From: an uncultured Muribaculaceae bacterium
GTDB taxonomy: Bacteria; Bacteroidota; Bacteroidia; Bacteroidales; Muribaculaceae
DNA length: 64,000 bases
Reading direction: 5' to 3'
Assembly (NCBI GenBank): GCA_910576935.1
Contig: CAJTKG010000011.1
Coordinates: forward strand, 11,149 to 75,148
In this document: in pieces, positions 55,847 to 63,928 of the stretch
Layout: each line of letters starts with the position of its first letter
Numbering within the stretch: position 1 is the first letter of the stretch
The notes under the pieces: generated by a model
What the model saw: only the letters and a program-made list of their open reading frames with translations
The model's database searches: none
Told to the model about the DNA's origin: nothing
Made by a program: the position numbers and the translations under genes

Positions 55847-57874
55847 ATGCAGCAACAGAATCTTAAAATCTCTCAGATGCCGCGGGCCGACATCATCGAC
55901 GGCAGCGAGATCGTGCCCGTGGTCAAAGACCGCGTCAATGCCTCGGTGCTAATAGATACCATCATCGCGGCGGCCCGTGAGACCATGGTCGCGCAGGTCG
56001 CGGGAAAAGGACTGTCGACAAACGACTTCACAAACGTTCTGAAACAGAAGCTCGACGGCCTGTCTAACTACAATGACGCGGCCCTGCGTCAGCAGATCAC
56101 CCAATTGACCTCGCGGCTCGATACTCTTGTGGGCGGCAATGCGTCGACAGCCATAGACACGTTTAACGAGATCGAGGCTTTTCTTGCGGGCATCACCGAC
56201 ACCGAGACCTTGACAGGCCTGCTCGCCGAACTTAAACGGACGATAACCGCAGAGACGGCCGCCTCGCTGTCTTCAAAGGTCGACAAGGTCGCCGGCAAGC
56301 AGCTGTCGACAAACGACTATAGCGACGCCGACAAAGACAAGCTCGCGAAGTTGCCGGCGGGCGATGTATTCACGATAAAAGGCCGATTCCTTGGCAAGCG
56401 GGGGGATGTGACCGCTACGACAAATGCCGCTGCAGGGGTTACGCCGCTGCTGCCACTCGACCGTCAGAGTCCGATAGTGCTGACGAATGTCCTTGCCCGG
56501 GGCAGTGCCGTTGCCGTATATTTCTATGACACTGCCGGCCAACCCGTATCTTATCCTCCGGGCATCGAAGATCTCAACGGCGATCACACAATTAACCCCG
56601 TAAACTATCCCGCGCCCGCAAGATATTTCAGAGCATGCAGCGAGAAAGCCGGTTCGTCGGTCTCCAACGGTCCGTCGCTCGAGAGCCGCGAGGGGGCAAC
56701 GACAGAGGCGATACTCAGTGCCGGTCTGTCAGAGCTCATCGCCAGAGCCAAGGCAAATGGCGTGGGGTGGAACTCACAGACAGGATTCTTTGAGCTTAAC
56801 GGGCTCACCGACCTGACGGCTGATGATATGAGAAAGATTCTTGATTATGGCGTAGTTGATTTCAGCCTGCCTTTTGCGGGATCTTCTTTTCGCTGGGAAT
56901 CACAGAGACAATATATTCGTACCAATATCCCCGTTACCCCGCCTGACGTATTACGCAATTTGTCTGCCGGCAGAGGATTGTTCTACGGTAAAACTATGAT
57001 GGAAGTCTGCCGCCTTGATAGAGAGTATCCGCCCACTGAAACATGGGTATTCAGTCCCCAGAGCCTTAGCGCTATGTTTAACAAATGTACCAAGCTTCAT
57101 ACGGTGCTTGGGGATATTAGGCTTGATAAAGCTACAGATCTTGCCTCGGGATTTTGGAGTTGCCGGGCGCTTAAAAATATCAATATCCGCGACATTAAAA
57201 ATGGTGTATCCATCAAAGACAGCCCTCTGTTGTCGGTCGACAGCGTCCAATTTATGGTAAACTATGCCAATAACGACAAACCGATAACCATAACAGTCCA
57301 CCCCGACGTCTTTGCCAAACTCACATCCGACGATGCCGACATTGCGGCATATGTGCCCGAGAATCTTCTCGAGGGCGGCATCTTTGGCAATAGTGACGGC
57401 GTGACAAAAATTGATGGCGGCATAGCGGTTGCAGGCCCTCAAGCATATTGCAGAATCACCCGGTCGCCGCGACTTGTCGATGGCGGTCTCGGCAGACTGA
57501 CAGTCTCATGCGATGTCGCGGGCCTCAAAGACGGCGAATCGATAACCCTGCTGATAGGCGTCCGCAACGACGTCGCGCGTCCCGCATGGGTTATCACGTC
57601 CAACGGCAGGGCTGTATTCAGCTTCAATGCAGCCCAATATAAAAATGATGCGAGCGCCAATGACGGTTTTCTTTTATATGACGCCAACTCCACATATACC
57701 GGCCAAGGATTGAGACTCACAAACTTCAGGCTTTCATATGGCGAGTATGAAGACCTGCCCTATATAGCGCCACTGACATCGATCGAAGATGATGATCAGC
57801 GGGAGCGCGCCCAATGGCTGAGCCTCATGCAGATCGCCGCAGCACGACAGATAACATTCGCAACAACAGAATAA
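55847..57874 (+). CDS. Second tail-fibre protein
   Basis: A 675-aa protein. The N-terminus MQQQNLKISQMPRADII is followed by two related segments, AGKGLSTNDFTNVLKQKLD (about 54-72) and AGKQLSTNDYSDADKDKL (about 149-166), a motif commonly repeated in fibre stalks. A leucine-rich, BspA-like middle (about 280-500) and a beta-rich C-terminal domain follow. It probably forms the distal fibre binding the host surface. No catalytic motif is seen. Confidence 0.65.
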   Translation: MQQQNLKISQMPRADIIDGSEIVPVVKDRVNASVLIDTIIAAARETMVAQVAGKGLSTNDFTNVLKQKLDGLSNYNDAALRQQITQLTSRLDTLVGGNASTAIDTFNEIEAFLAGITDTETLTGLLAELKRTITAETAASLSSKVDKVAGKQLSTNDYSDADKDKLAKLPAGDVFTIKGRFLGKRGDVTATTNAAAGVTPLLPLDRQSPIVLTNVLARGSAVAVYFYDTAGQPVSYPPGIEDLNGDHTINPVNYPAPARYFRACSEKAGSSVSNGPSLESREGATTEAILSAGLSELIARAKANGVGWNSQTGFFELNGLTDLTADDMRKILDYGVVDFSLPFAGSSFRWESQRQYIRTNIPVTPPDVLRNLSAGRGLFYGKTMMEVCRLDREYPPTETWVFSPQSLSAMFNKCTKLHTVLGDIRLDKATDLASGFWSCRALKNINIRDIKNGVSIKDSPLLSVDSVQFMVNYANNDKPITITVHPDVFAKLTSDDADIAAYVPENLLEGGIFGNSDGVTKIDGGIAVAGPQAYCRITRSPRLVDGGLGRLTVSCDVAGLKDGESITLLIGVRNDVARPAWVITSNGRAVFSFNAAQYKNDASANDGFLLYDANSTYTGQGLRLTNFRLSYGEYEDLPYIAPLTSIEDDDQRERAQWLSLMQIAAARQITFATTE

Positions 57875-57891
57875 AAAACAAAACAGCAATC

Positions 57892-58296
57892 ATGACAACA
57901 AGACAACTCCCGGGCGGCAACCTCGAGATCACAGCCGCCGAAAACACCATCCTACACCGCCGGGGCGACAAAGACTACGACGAAAAGCGGCGGGCCGTCA
58001 TCGCCGCCGCCGATCTTGACAACTGGGAAGAGATCGCCGCGTCAGACATCCCGCCGTACACCGAAGATGACTATGCCGAGGCCGTCGAGGCGCTTATACG
58101 ACGCCGCTACAGCGTCTCCGACGAGATCGCCGTCATACGTCAGCGCGACACCAAGCCCGACGAATTTGCCGCCTACGACGCCTACGCCGAACAATGCAAA
58201 ACCCAAGCCCGCCTCCAACTCACCCCCGAACCCGAGATGGAGAGCGACATGCAGTTTATTCCCACCGATGAAACAGACGAAAGTCATGAACGATAA
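57892..58296 (+). CDS. Acidic phage protein near fibre gene (possible fibre chaperone)
   Basis: A 134-aa acidic, soluble protein. ATG 57892 is used; the upstream frame overlaps the fibre gene. The C-terminal part (SVSDEIAVIRQRDTKPDEF) resembles a segment seen in tail-fibre assembly proteins in other Bacteroidales prophages, but I cannot name a family. Its stop overlaps the start of the membrane protein at 58286 by 11 bases. Confidence 0.55.
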   Translation: MTTRQLPGGNLEITAAENTILHRRGDKDYDEKRRAVIAAADLDNWEEIAASDIPPYTEDDYAEAVEALIRRRYSVSDEIAVIRQRDTKPDEFAAYDAYAEQCKTQARLQLTPEPEMESDMQFIPTDETDESHER

Positions 58297-58564
58297 GACA
58301 CTTCACTTTCTTGTATGCGCGGCTATAGCGGCTATATCAAGTCTGACTTTATTGGTTTTGACAAATATGCCTTGGATTCAGGTATCTGTCATATCATTCG
58401 CCATAGCCATGGCGGCGGGATCCGGCAAAGAATATGGGGACAAGGGCAACCCGTCAAACCATTGGTGTTGGTACGATATTATAGCCGACGCCATAGGCGC
58501 GATGGCGGGCACGGCTGTCGCCATGGTTATTGGCGTTGCGCTTAGATCAGTGTTTGGTTTATAA
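58286..58564 (+). CDS. Small membrane protein, candidate holin
   Basis: A 92-aa protein with about three hydrophobic segments (10-28, 30-47, 70-88) and the segment GSGKEYGDKGNPSNHWCWYD between them, a pattern seen in a phage-linked family often annotated as DUF2279-like. Placed between the fibre and endolysin genes, it is the best holin candidate. The start ATG lies inside the previous gene. The nature as a holin is inference. Confidence 0.5.
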   Translation: MNDKTLHFLVCAAIAAISSLTLLVLTNMPWIQVSVISFAIAMAAGSGKEYGDKGNPSNHWCWYDIIADAIGAMAGTAVAMVIGVALRSVFGL

Positions 58565-58583
58565 GCTATAAACGATATAAGCA

Positions 58584-58934
58584 ATGGAAACATCCGACAT
58601 ATTAACCATAATAGGAGGTATCGGGGGCATACAAGGCTTCATCGAACTGGTTAAGTGGTGGCGTGGCCGCAAAGTACATGACCGCCAAGACGTAGCCGAC
58701 GTAGTGGCTGCCGAGAATGAGAACGAAAGAAAACAAGTTAGCTGGTTGGAGGCCCGGTTAGCCGAGCGCGACAGAAAGATAGACACGATATATGCCGAGC
58801 TTCGCGCAGAACAGACCGCCCGGCTGGAAGAAGTACACCGCCGCCACGAAGTCGAGCTAAAGTTAGCCGAGGCAGAGGTGAAAAAATGCCACAAACGAGG
58901 CTGCCCCGACAGACAGCCGCCAAGCGACTATTAA
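58584..58934 (+). CDS. Membrane-anchored coiled-coil protein of the lysis region
   Basis: A 116-aa protein with one N-terminal helix (about 6-24) and a long charged coiled coil (45-105). This layout is like phage proteins found next to endolysins (holin-associated or i-spanin-like). The C-terminal CHKRGCPD is unusual. Follows the candidate holin by 19 bases. Confidence 0.5.
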   Translation: METSDILTIIGGIGGIQGFIELVKWWRGRKVHDRQDVADVVAAENENERKQVSWLEARLAERDRKIDTIYAELRAEQTARLEEVHRRHEVELKLAEAEVKKCHKRGCPDRQPPSDY

Positions 58935-58952
58935 AAAATAATATAAACCGGT

Positions 58953-59348
58953 ATGGAATATTTCACATTTACAGAATTTGAGCGATCGGTCACCGCCGAC
59001 CGATATGCCATTGACAATCGTCTGCCCGACGATCTTAAAAGAAATGTCGCCGCATTGGTCGACAACGTTCTCGACCCCCTGCGTAAAGCGTGGGGCAAAC
59101 CGATCACAGTTACATCCGGGTATCGATGCCTGGAACTCAACAAAGCCGTCGGCGGTAGCCGGACCAGCCAGCATCTTAAAGGCGAAGCCGCCGATATATC
59201 TACCGGCAACAGTCTCGACAATCGCAGACTATTTGATCTTATCATTACACTTGGGTTGCCGTTCGATCAACTTATAGACGAAAATAACTTTGCTTGGATT
59301 CATGTCAGCCACTCAAACAAAAACCGCCGACAGACACTAAAATTATGA
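58953..59348 (+). CDS. M15-family peptidase endolysin
   Basis: A 131-aa peptidoglycan peptidase. Zinc-binding residues are seen in SQHLKGEAADIS (His and Asp) and WIHVS (His), as in the M15 D-Ala-D-Ala carboxypeptidases and phage endolysins. The typical VTSGYRCLELNKAVGG precedes them. There is no signal peptide, so release needs a holin. The stop overlaps the ATG of the next gene (ATGA). Confidence 0.9.
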   Translation: MEYFTFTEFERSVTADRYAIDNRLPDDLKRNVAALVDNVLDPLRKAWGKPITVTSGYRCLELNKAVGGSRTSQHLKGEAADISTGNSLDNRRLFDLIITLGLPFDQLIDENNFAWIHVSHSNKNRRQTLKL

Positions 59349-59881
59349 CGAAAACCATTATTAAAGCATTTCTTACCGTCTGGTTGCTTGGCATAGTGAC
59401 CATCGCATTACTCAGCGCTGTCACCCGTTGCGGTCATCAGCCAATATCGGTGGCAACCGGAATTGACACAGTATGGCTGCGCGACACCATCATCGACACG
59501 TTTGTCATCGAGAAGCCAATACCTAAAGAGTCGATACTTACCGGGCATATAAGAGTGACAGCCCCGGTAATAGCCGATAGTGCCTCAAGACTGCCGTCCG
59601 ATACCGTCGAATCTGTAGACAGCGCTCTTGTCGATCTCCCGGTTATCACACGCCATTACGCTGTCGACAGCATCGGCGAAGTCTGGATCAGCGGCCCGCT
59701 TGACCCTCGCCTCGACAGTTTAAGACTATTTAGACCGCGCTACTATCAGACAGCGGCCGTTACAGCGCCTTCACGTCCTACGCCGCGATGGAGTGTAGGC
59801 CTGCAAGCCGGCTATGGCATAACTCCACGTGGACTTCAGCCGTATATTGGCATAGGCGTCAGTGTGCGGTTATTTAAATAA
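59345..59881 (+). CDS. Spanin-like exported protein (DUF6808-like)
   Basis: A 178-aa protein with an N-terminal hydrophobic anchor (about 3-27, ending VTRCGHQ). The central part repeats DTVWLRDTIIDTFVIEKP and IADSASRLPSDTVESVDS. The C-terminus (WSVGLQAGYGITPRGLQPY) is like a short barrel strand pair seen in phage Rz-like DUF6808 proteins. It is translationally coupled to the endolysin. A role in outer-membrane disruption is inferred by position. Confidence 0.55.
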   Translation: MTKTIIKAFLTVWLLGIVTIALLSAVTRCGHQPISVATGIDTVWLRDTIIDTFVIEKPIPKESILTGHIRVTAPVIADSASRLPSDTVESVDSALVDLPVITRHYAVDSIGEVWISGPLDPRLDSLRLFRPRYYQTAAVTAPSRPTPRWSVGLQAGYGITPRGLQPYIGIGVSVRLFK

Positions 59882-60076
59882 CGCTATTATAGATATCATC
59901 AAAGTCAACGCCGTTATAATAAGAGTGCAAACAGATATGCGTTTGGATTCGCGAGATATTTTTAGACTTTCCTTACTTGTCTGCATATTTTCTCTATTGA
60001 TCTGCAAATTCTCGGCCGTCGCTGCATCGTTAAAAGCGTTCCTCTTCATCTCTTCCTGTGGATTAGTAAAGCCCAT
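59870..60076 (-). CDS. Tail-anchored membrane protein near the right phage end
   Basis: A 68-aa protein: an N-terminal soluble coiled-coil part (MGFTNPQEEMKRNAFND, then QINRENMQTSKESLKISRESKR) and one C-terminal membrane helix (about 48-67). It is convergent with the lysis genes (12-base overlap of the ends) and near the attachment site, where cargo genes of prophages often lie. Expression from the lysogen and a role in excluding other phages are possible but unproven. Confidence 0.5.
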   Translation of the reverse strand: MGFTNPQEEMKRNAFNDAATAENLQINRENMQTSKESLKISRESKRISVCTLIITALTLMISIIALFK

Positions 60077-60108
60077 TTTTTAAGTCAAAAGAAAGAAGTT
60101 ATTAGCTA

Positions 60109-60143
60109 TGTTTTGTTGAAAGTTGCTTATTGGTTGCTTATTG
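60109..60143 (+). repeat. Right arm-type integrase site
   Basis: Identical to 41571-41605 (35 bp); holds the tandem GTTGCTTATTG units. It lies 30 bases inside the right attachment core. Confidence 0.6.
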
Positions 60144-60172
60144 AAAAATAGCAAACCCCTCTAACTGAGATG

Positions 60173-60203
60173 GTTAAAGGGGTTTATTCGTGCGCATGAA
60201 GGG
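60173..60203 (+). repeat. Right attachment-site core (attR)
   Basis: 31 bases identical to 41429-41459. The last 13 bases are the 3' end of the tRNA-Leu gene on the minus strand; the rest lies downstream of it and, with 60153-60160, can form an AAACCCC/GGGGTTT hairpin that probably terminates the tRNA transcript. Confidence 0.9.
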
Positions 60204-60272
60204 ACTCGAACCCCCACGTCTTACGACATTAGATCCTAAGTCTAACGCGGCTACCAATTACGCCACATGCGC
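60191..60272 (-). tRNA. tRNA-Leu (anticodon TAG)
   Basis: An 82-nt class II tRNA. Acceptor GCGCATG pairs with CATGCGC, discriminator A; D arm GCGTAATTGGTAGCCGC; anticodon arm TTAGA-CTTAGGA-TCTAA with anticodon TAG; long variable arm; T loop TTCGAGT. The CCA is not encoded. A promoter lies upstream (CTTG 60313-60316, 20 bp, TATCTTTG 60285-60292, minus strand). The 3' end is the phage attachment site and remains intact. Confidence 0.95.
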
Positions 60273-60346
60273 GGTTTCGTTGTGCAAAGATAGGTACTTT
60301 ATATTATATCTGCAAGTCCGCGGATGGTTTTGGCATTATTTTTTTG

Positions 60347-60599
60347 AAAAAAAAAGAGGTAAAGCCCTCAAGCATTACCTCTTTTATAAATTCCACACCA
60401 AAGGATGCGATGAAACTCCGAATAGACAGGTTTTGAGTGCTCGCCCTCCTTTGTAATCCGCCTGGCTTTAAAGCACCTCCGAAGAGGTTGGGGCCCGCCA
60501 TTGGATGACTAAGCTTGTCTCGGTATTTCATTTTGATTTGAAGAGTTTCCCAATCTACTTTGATGTGGTATACCTTTCGGCTCTCTCGCCTTTGATTTT
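60347..60599 (-). ncRNA. Structured RNA of about 250 nt, family not identified
   Basis: Expected transcript from the promoter at 60606-60637 to the U-run at 60347-60355. Long-range helices (plus-strand positions): 60393-60403 with 60558-60568 (11 bp), 60412-60418 with 60543-60549 (7 bp), 60418-60428 with 60516-60523 (8 bp with a bulge of 3), and a tetraloop hairpin ACCTC-CGAA-GAGGT (60475-60488). It ends in a 8 to 11-bp terminator stem (60352-60362, 60375-60385). Rod shape is like 6S RNA, but signatures of tmRNA, RNase P and SRP RNA are not seen. Confidence 0.65.
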
Positions 60600-60605
60600 A
60601 TAACA

Positions 60606-60637
60606 CAAAGGTATGTGAAACTGTTTATACATGCAAA
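60606..60637 (-). promoter_or_regulatory. Promoter of the structured RNA
   Basis: Minus strand: TTTG (60634-60637), 20 bp, TACCTTTG (60606-60613): an exact match to the Bacteroidota promoter. Start expected near 60599. Confidence 0.75.
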
Positions 60638-60660
60638 TTTTTTAATATGTTTTTTGACAT

Positions 60661-60736
60661 AATTAAGTGGACAAATTAAACATATGGAATGAACGCGGGA
60701 TTTTTCTCGTGATTTTCGCGATTACTTACTTAATAT
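60661..60736. repeat. MITE-like palindromic element, short copy
   Basis: A short copy of the element at 38715-38897, with 36 bases in common (one mismatch) at its left part and GATTACTTACTT at the right. Its ends are inverted (ATTAAGT and ACTTAAT). The middle is deleted as compared with the long copy. Confidence 0.5.
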
Positions 60737-60750
60737 CCGACGATTCTATA

Positions 60751-60758
60751 TACTTTTG
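60751..60758 (+). promoter_or_regulatory. -7 element directly before the MATE start
   Basis: TACTTTTG fits TAnnTTTG. Only four bases lie between it and the GTG at 60763, so the transcript should start on or very close to the start codon. No -33 box with TTTG is seen. Confidence 0.5.
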
Positions 60759-60762
60759 TAGC

Positions 60763-62070
60763 GTGAATTCCATCAATAAAGAGATTAGCCGTATTGCCTT
60801 TCCGGCAATAGTCACAAATATAAGCGTACCGCTGATGTCTATGGCCGATATTGCCGTCATCGGACACATCGGCGCGGCTTCTTACATCGGGGCGGTAGCC
60901 ATTGGCTCAAGTGTATTCAATATGATATATTGGCTGCTCAATTTCCTGCGTATGGGTTCGAGCGGCATGACGGCTCAGGCTTTCGGTCGAGGTGACAGGC
61001 TTGAGATTAAAGCCGTTTTCTATCGCGGTGTGTTATTGGCGACATTGTTGAGCTTATTAATATTGATTTTCAATAAACCGGTAGGCCATGGGCTTATAGT
61101 ATTTATGGAAGCCGAGTCAGCCACATGTTCTATCGCTGAAGCTTATTTCAATGTTGCCGTATGGGGTGCGCCGGCAGTACTCCTGACATATGTTTTTTCA
61201 GGTTGGTTGCTGGGCATGCAAAATTCAAAGACCATAATGGTCGTCTCAATCATTGTCAATATAATCAATGTCTGTCTGAGTGTTTCATTTGTCTATGGTC
61301 TCGGTTGGGAGATAAAAGGAGTGGCCTTGGCGACAGCCGGCTCCCAATGGCTTGGAGCTATAGCACTTGGTGTCCATATCGCAAAAAAATATCACATGTC
61401 TTTTCCCGGTAAAGACCTGGTATTCCGACTGACCGAGTTTAAGAAACTTATGGCTGTCAATGCCGATATCTTTCTGCGCACCCTATGTCTTGTGATTGTC
61501 ACGTTGTGGTTTACGCGCTCTGGAGCAAAGCAGGGTGTCGATATTTTATCGGCTAATGCATTGTTGATGCAGCTCTTCACGTTTTTCTCATATTTTATCG
61601 ATGGTTTTGCTTTCGCCGGCGAGGCCTTGGCCGGAAAATATTACGGTGCGGCGTCGCGTACCGGTTTGTCGCGGCTTGTGAGAGCTCTTTTTATATGGGG
61701 AACAGTGTTGTCCCTCATATTCACGGTAGCATACTTCTTTGTCGGTGACGATATTTTGGCACTACTAACAGACAACCGTCCGATAATTGATATATGTCGG
61801 GAATATATCGGTTGGGCTGCGATTATCCCCGTGGCCGGCATGACGGCCTTTGTCTTTGACGGTATCTTTATCGGCATGATGGAGACCCGGGCCATGCTTG
61901 TGTCGATAGCATTCGCTGCTATTGTGTTTTTCGGCGTATATATCGGTTTCGTGGGCCATCTCGGCAATCATGCTCTTTGGCTCGCTTTCGTGCTTTATCT
62001 TGCTTCCAGAGGCATTGTTGAACTGTTACTCTATTCCCTGAAAATCAAAAATATACCTTTGAGGCAATGA
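60763..62070 (+). CDS. MATE-family multidrug/polyspecific efflux transporter
   Basis: A 435-aa inner-membrane protein with about 12 hydrophobic segments in two MatE repeats. The opening INKEISRIAFPAIVTN with MSMADIAVIGHIG matches the first MatE helix pair. It couples Na+ or H+ entry to export of cationic compounds. I chose GTG 60763 because it gives the standard N-terminus; the in-frame ATG at 60667 lies inside the repeat and upstream of the promoter box. The stop overlaps the dus gene (ATGA). Confidence 0.9.
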   Translation: MNSINKEISRIAFPAIVTNISVPLMSMADIAVIGHIGAASYIGAVAIGSSVFNMIYWLLNFLRMGSSGMTAQAFGRGDRLEIKAVFYRGVLLATLLSLLILIFNKPVGHGLIVFMEAESATCSIAEAYFNVAVWGAPAVLLTYVFSGWLLGMQNSKTIMVVSIIVNIINVCLSVSFVYGLGWEIKGVALATAGSQWLGAIALGVHIAKKYHMSFPGKDLVFRLTEFKKLMAVNADIFLRTLCLVIVTLWFTRSGAKQGVDILSANALLMQLFTFFSYFIDGFAFAGEALAGKYYGAASRTGLSRLVRALFIWGTVLSLIFTVAYFFVGDDILALLTDNRPIIDICREYIGWAAIIPVAGMTAFVFDGIFIGMMETRAMLVSIAFAAIVFFGVYIGFVGHLGNHALWLAFVLYLASRGIVELLLYSLKIKNIPLRQ

Positions 62071-63032
62071 GCGATATAAATCTTTTTGCAGCACCGCTTC
62101 AAGGCTATACCGATGCAGTATGGCGACATTGCCATGCAAGCATATATGGCGGTGTCGACTCTTATTTCATCCCTTTTGCTCAGATCGAAAAAGGCACAAT
62201 ACGGCCAAAAGACATCAAAGACATATTCAGTCCGCTCAATGCCAATCACAAGGCGATTCCGCAGATCATATTTCGAGATGTCAACGAGTTTACTTCCTTA
62301 TGCGATTTTCTGACCGGCAAGGGCATAGACGAAATCGATCTTAATATGGGCTGTCCCTTTGTCCCGCAGCTAAGAAAGGGCAGGGGAGCGGCAACGCTTG
62401 TCAACGCTTCTTTGCTTGAAACAATCTCTGATCTTATATCGTCTCGCTATGCTTCATTACGTTTTTCAATAAAAATGCGTCCCGGCGTGACCGACATAGA
62501 CGATTGGAAAAAAGTAATGCCCATAATATCAGCTATTTCGCTGTCGCATCTGACCGTTCATCCTCGCTCGGCCCGTGATCAATACGGTGGTCTGCCGGCT
62601 CTCGGTACATTCGCCGACATTGCATCGCAATCCCGTCATAATATGGTTTTTAACGGCGATGTCACAACCCCGGCCGATATAGACAGACTACTCTCTCGTT
62701 TTCATGCCCTGTCGGGCATAATGGTCGGACGCGGGCTACTCGCTCGCCCTTCGCTTTTCTGTGAATGGCGCGAAAATTCCGAGTGGTGCGAAAAACGTCG
62801 TATCGAGGCATTGCACGAACTACACGCTCGAATCTTCGACCACTATCACAAAACCATGTGCGGAGAAGTGCAGGTGCTCAACAAAATGCGTCCCTTCTGG
62901 GATTATCTTGTTCCCGAGATTGGTCACAGAGCAGTCAAAACCATCAAAAAGGCTACGACATTAAAGCGTTATATCGAAGCCGTCGATTCGTCGTTTTTGA
63001 ATAAATCATCTTCTTCGTCGCGTTTGAAATAA
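62067..63032 (+). CDS. dus: tRNA-dihydrouridine synthase
   Basis: A 321-aa flavoenzyme that reduces uridine to dihydrouridine in the tRNA D loop. It has the TIM-barrel opening AAPLQGYTDAVWR, the catalytic Cys in NMGCPF, the FMN-binding KMRPG and VFNGDVTTPADI, and GIMVGRGLLARP. Which Dus subgroup it belongs to cannot be told. The ATG overlaps the MATE stop; its 3' end overlaps the convergent gene by 64 bases. Confidence 0.93.
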   Translation: MSDINLFAAPLQGYTDAVWRHCHASIYGGVDSYFIPFAQIEKGTIRPKDIKDIFSPLNANHKAIPQIIFRDVNEFTSLCDFLTGKGIDEIDLNMGCPFVPQLRKGRGAATLVNASLLETISDLISSRYASLRFSIKMRPGVTDIDDWKKVMPIISAISLSHLTVHPRSARDQYGGLPALGTFADIASQSRHNMVFNGDVTTPADIDRLLSRFHALSGIMVGRGLLARPSLFCEWRENSEWCEKRRIEALHELHARIFDHYHKTMCGEVQVLNKMRPFWDYLVPEIGHRAVKTIKKATTLKRYIEAVDSSFLNKSSSSSRLK

Positions 63033-63538
63033 TGGGCAATAACAGCAATAAATTTTGAAATCTGCTTTATAGCCTCGGCTGTCTCATGGCTGATTTCCTT
63101 TCCGGCAAGCCTGAGCATAAGCATACCGTAAAGAGCGTTAAAGCATGTCTCTATCTCCCCCTTCTTATCTTCACCTGATTTGGCTCTCAGCTCGACAATT
63201 ATCGGTAGAGTGGCATAAAACTCTTTGGTGTATTCGGGAAAACGCGGATCTTTGAGCAATGCGTTGTGGAGAGCGACAAGCTGCGACAAAATATTCTTGT
63301 TCATCTGCAGATGGCCAAAGTTGACGACATCTTCGCTGCGCATCATGTCGATCAGCGATTCATACCATTCGACAAGCTGTTTTTTCTGTTCGTCGTTCAG
63401 ATCTTTACGAGTGTCGACAAGTGATTTCTTAATCCGCTCAATATCCATTCCATTGGCTCTGATAGCATCCTCTATATGCCACATATATAATAGATACTCT
63501 GCTATATTCTCTTTGCGTTTTTGCGAAGCTGTAAACAT
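62969..63538 (-). CDS. DUF4924-like protein
   Basis: A 189-aa soluble, helix-rich protein with the opening QKRKENIAEYLLYMWHIED and the late segment FNALYGMLMLRLAGKEIS, like the DUF4924 family of Bacteroidales, whose function is unknown. It overlaps the 3' end of dus by 64 bases on the other strand. The C-terminus is acidic. Confidence 0.75.
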   Translation of the reverse strand: MFTASQKRKENIAEYLLYMWHIEDAIRANGMDIERIKKSLVDTRKDLNDEQKKQLVEWYESLIDMMRSEDVVNFGHLQMNKNILSQLVALHNALLKDPRFPEYTKEFYATLPIIVELRAKSGEDKKGEIETCFNALYGMLMLRLAGKEISHETAEAIKQISKFIAVIAHYFKRDEEDDLFKNDESTASI

Positions 63539-63620
63539 ATGATTATTATTTTTGATACAAAATTATACTACACCATTCAAAAATACAAATATTAAATAGC
63601 GAACCTCCTGGCTTATGGAA

Positions 63621-63928
63621 CAAGGGCTTTACCCTTGTTTATAACATACCTAAATTGCGAATCCACGGCGCTATGGGGCGACGGTCTCCGACCGTCGTAT
63701 GGAGCAAGGGTTTTAACCCTTACATCAACAGCTAATACATTGATTCCCCGACAACTAAAATCGTCGCTCCACGCCAAAAAAATTGTGCAGGCGGCATGGA
63801 GCGACGGCCTCCCGGCCGTCGGCTAAACTCCCTAACTTTCATTAATTTAGCTACGACCGGGAGGTCGTAGCCCCACACCCCTTCGCTCCGTAAACACAAA
63901 AGAATTGTGCAGGCGATATGGAACGACG
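63621..63928. repeat. Cluster of short palindromic repeats
   Basis: After the DUF4924-like gene the sequence holds at least five short perfect hairpins: CAAGGG/CCCTTG (63621-63637), CGACGGTC/GACCGTCG (63679-63697), AAGGGTT/AACCCTT (63706-63721), CGACGGCC/GGCCGTCG (63802-63821) and CTACGACC/GGTCGTAG (63851-63870), with a half copy at 63923. The phrase ATTGTGCAGGCG is repeated (63782, 63903). No gene is supported here; the pattern is REP-like intergenic DNA. Confidence 0.65.

Larger units (their letters stand above)
41429..60203. mobile_element. Internally deleted Bacteroidales tailed prophage in tRNA-Leu
   Basis: The element is bounded by a 31-bp direct repeat at the 3' end of tRNA-Leu(TAG). 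It begins with a tyrosine integrase and ends with the tail, lysis and fibre genes. Terminase, portal, capsid, connector and tail-tube genes, replication genes and the tape-measure 5' end are absent; about 18.8 kb remains. It should not be able to form particles alone but may be excised with helper functions. Known families seen: integrase, HicAB, S24 repressor, tape measure C-terminus, tail hub, fibre, M15 endolysin. Confidence 0.9.

Noticed and set aside
51015..57874. Diversity-generating retroelement acting on the tail fibres
   Set aside because: No reverse transcriptase and no template/variable repeat pair with adenine-biased differences was seen.
46896..59881. The tail and lysis genes without head genes as a tailocin or contractile injection system
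   Set aside because: No sheath, tube, spike, baseplate-wedge or AAA+ gene is present and the tape measure lacks its 5' end, so no working tail can be built. Internal deletion explains the content better.
60304..60531. 75-aa minus-strand reading frame next to tRNA-Leu
   Set aside because: It lies in the middle of the structured RNA and reads through its terminator stem; helices explain the sequence better than a protein does.
63621..63928. Short palindromes as a CRISPR array
   Set aside because: Units differ in length and sequence, spacing is irregular and no cas gene is present.
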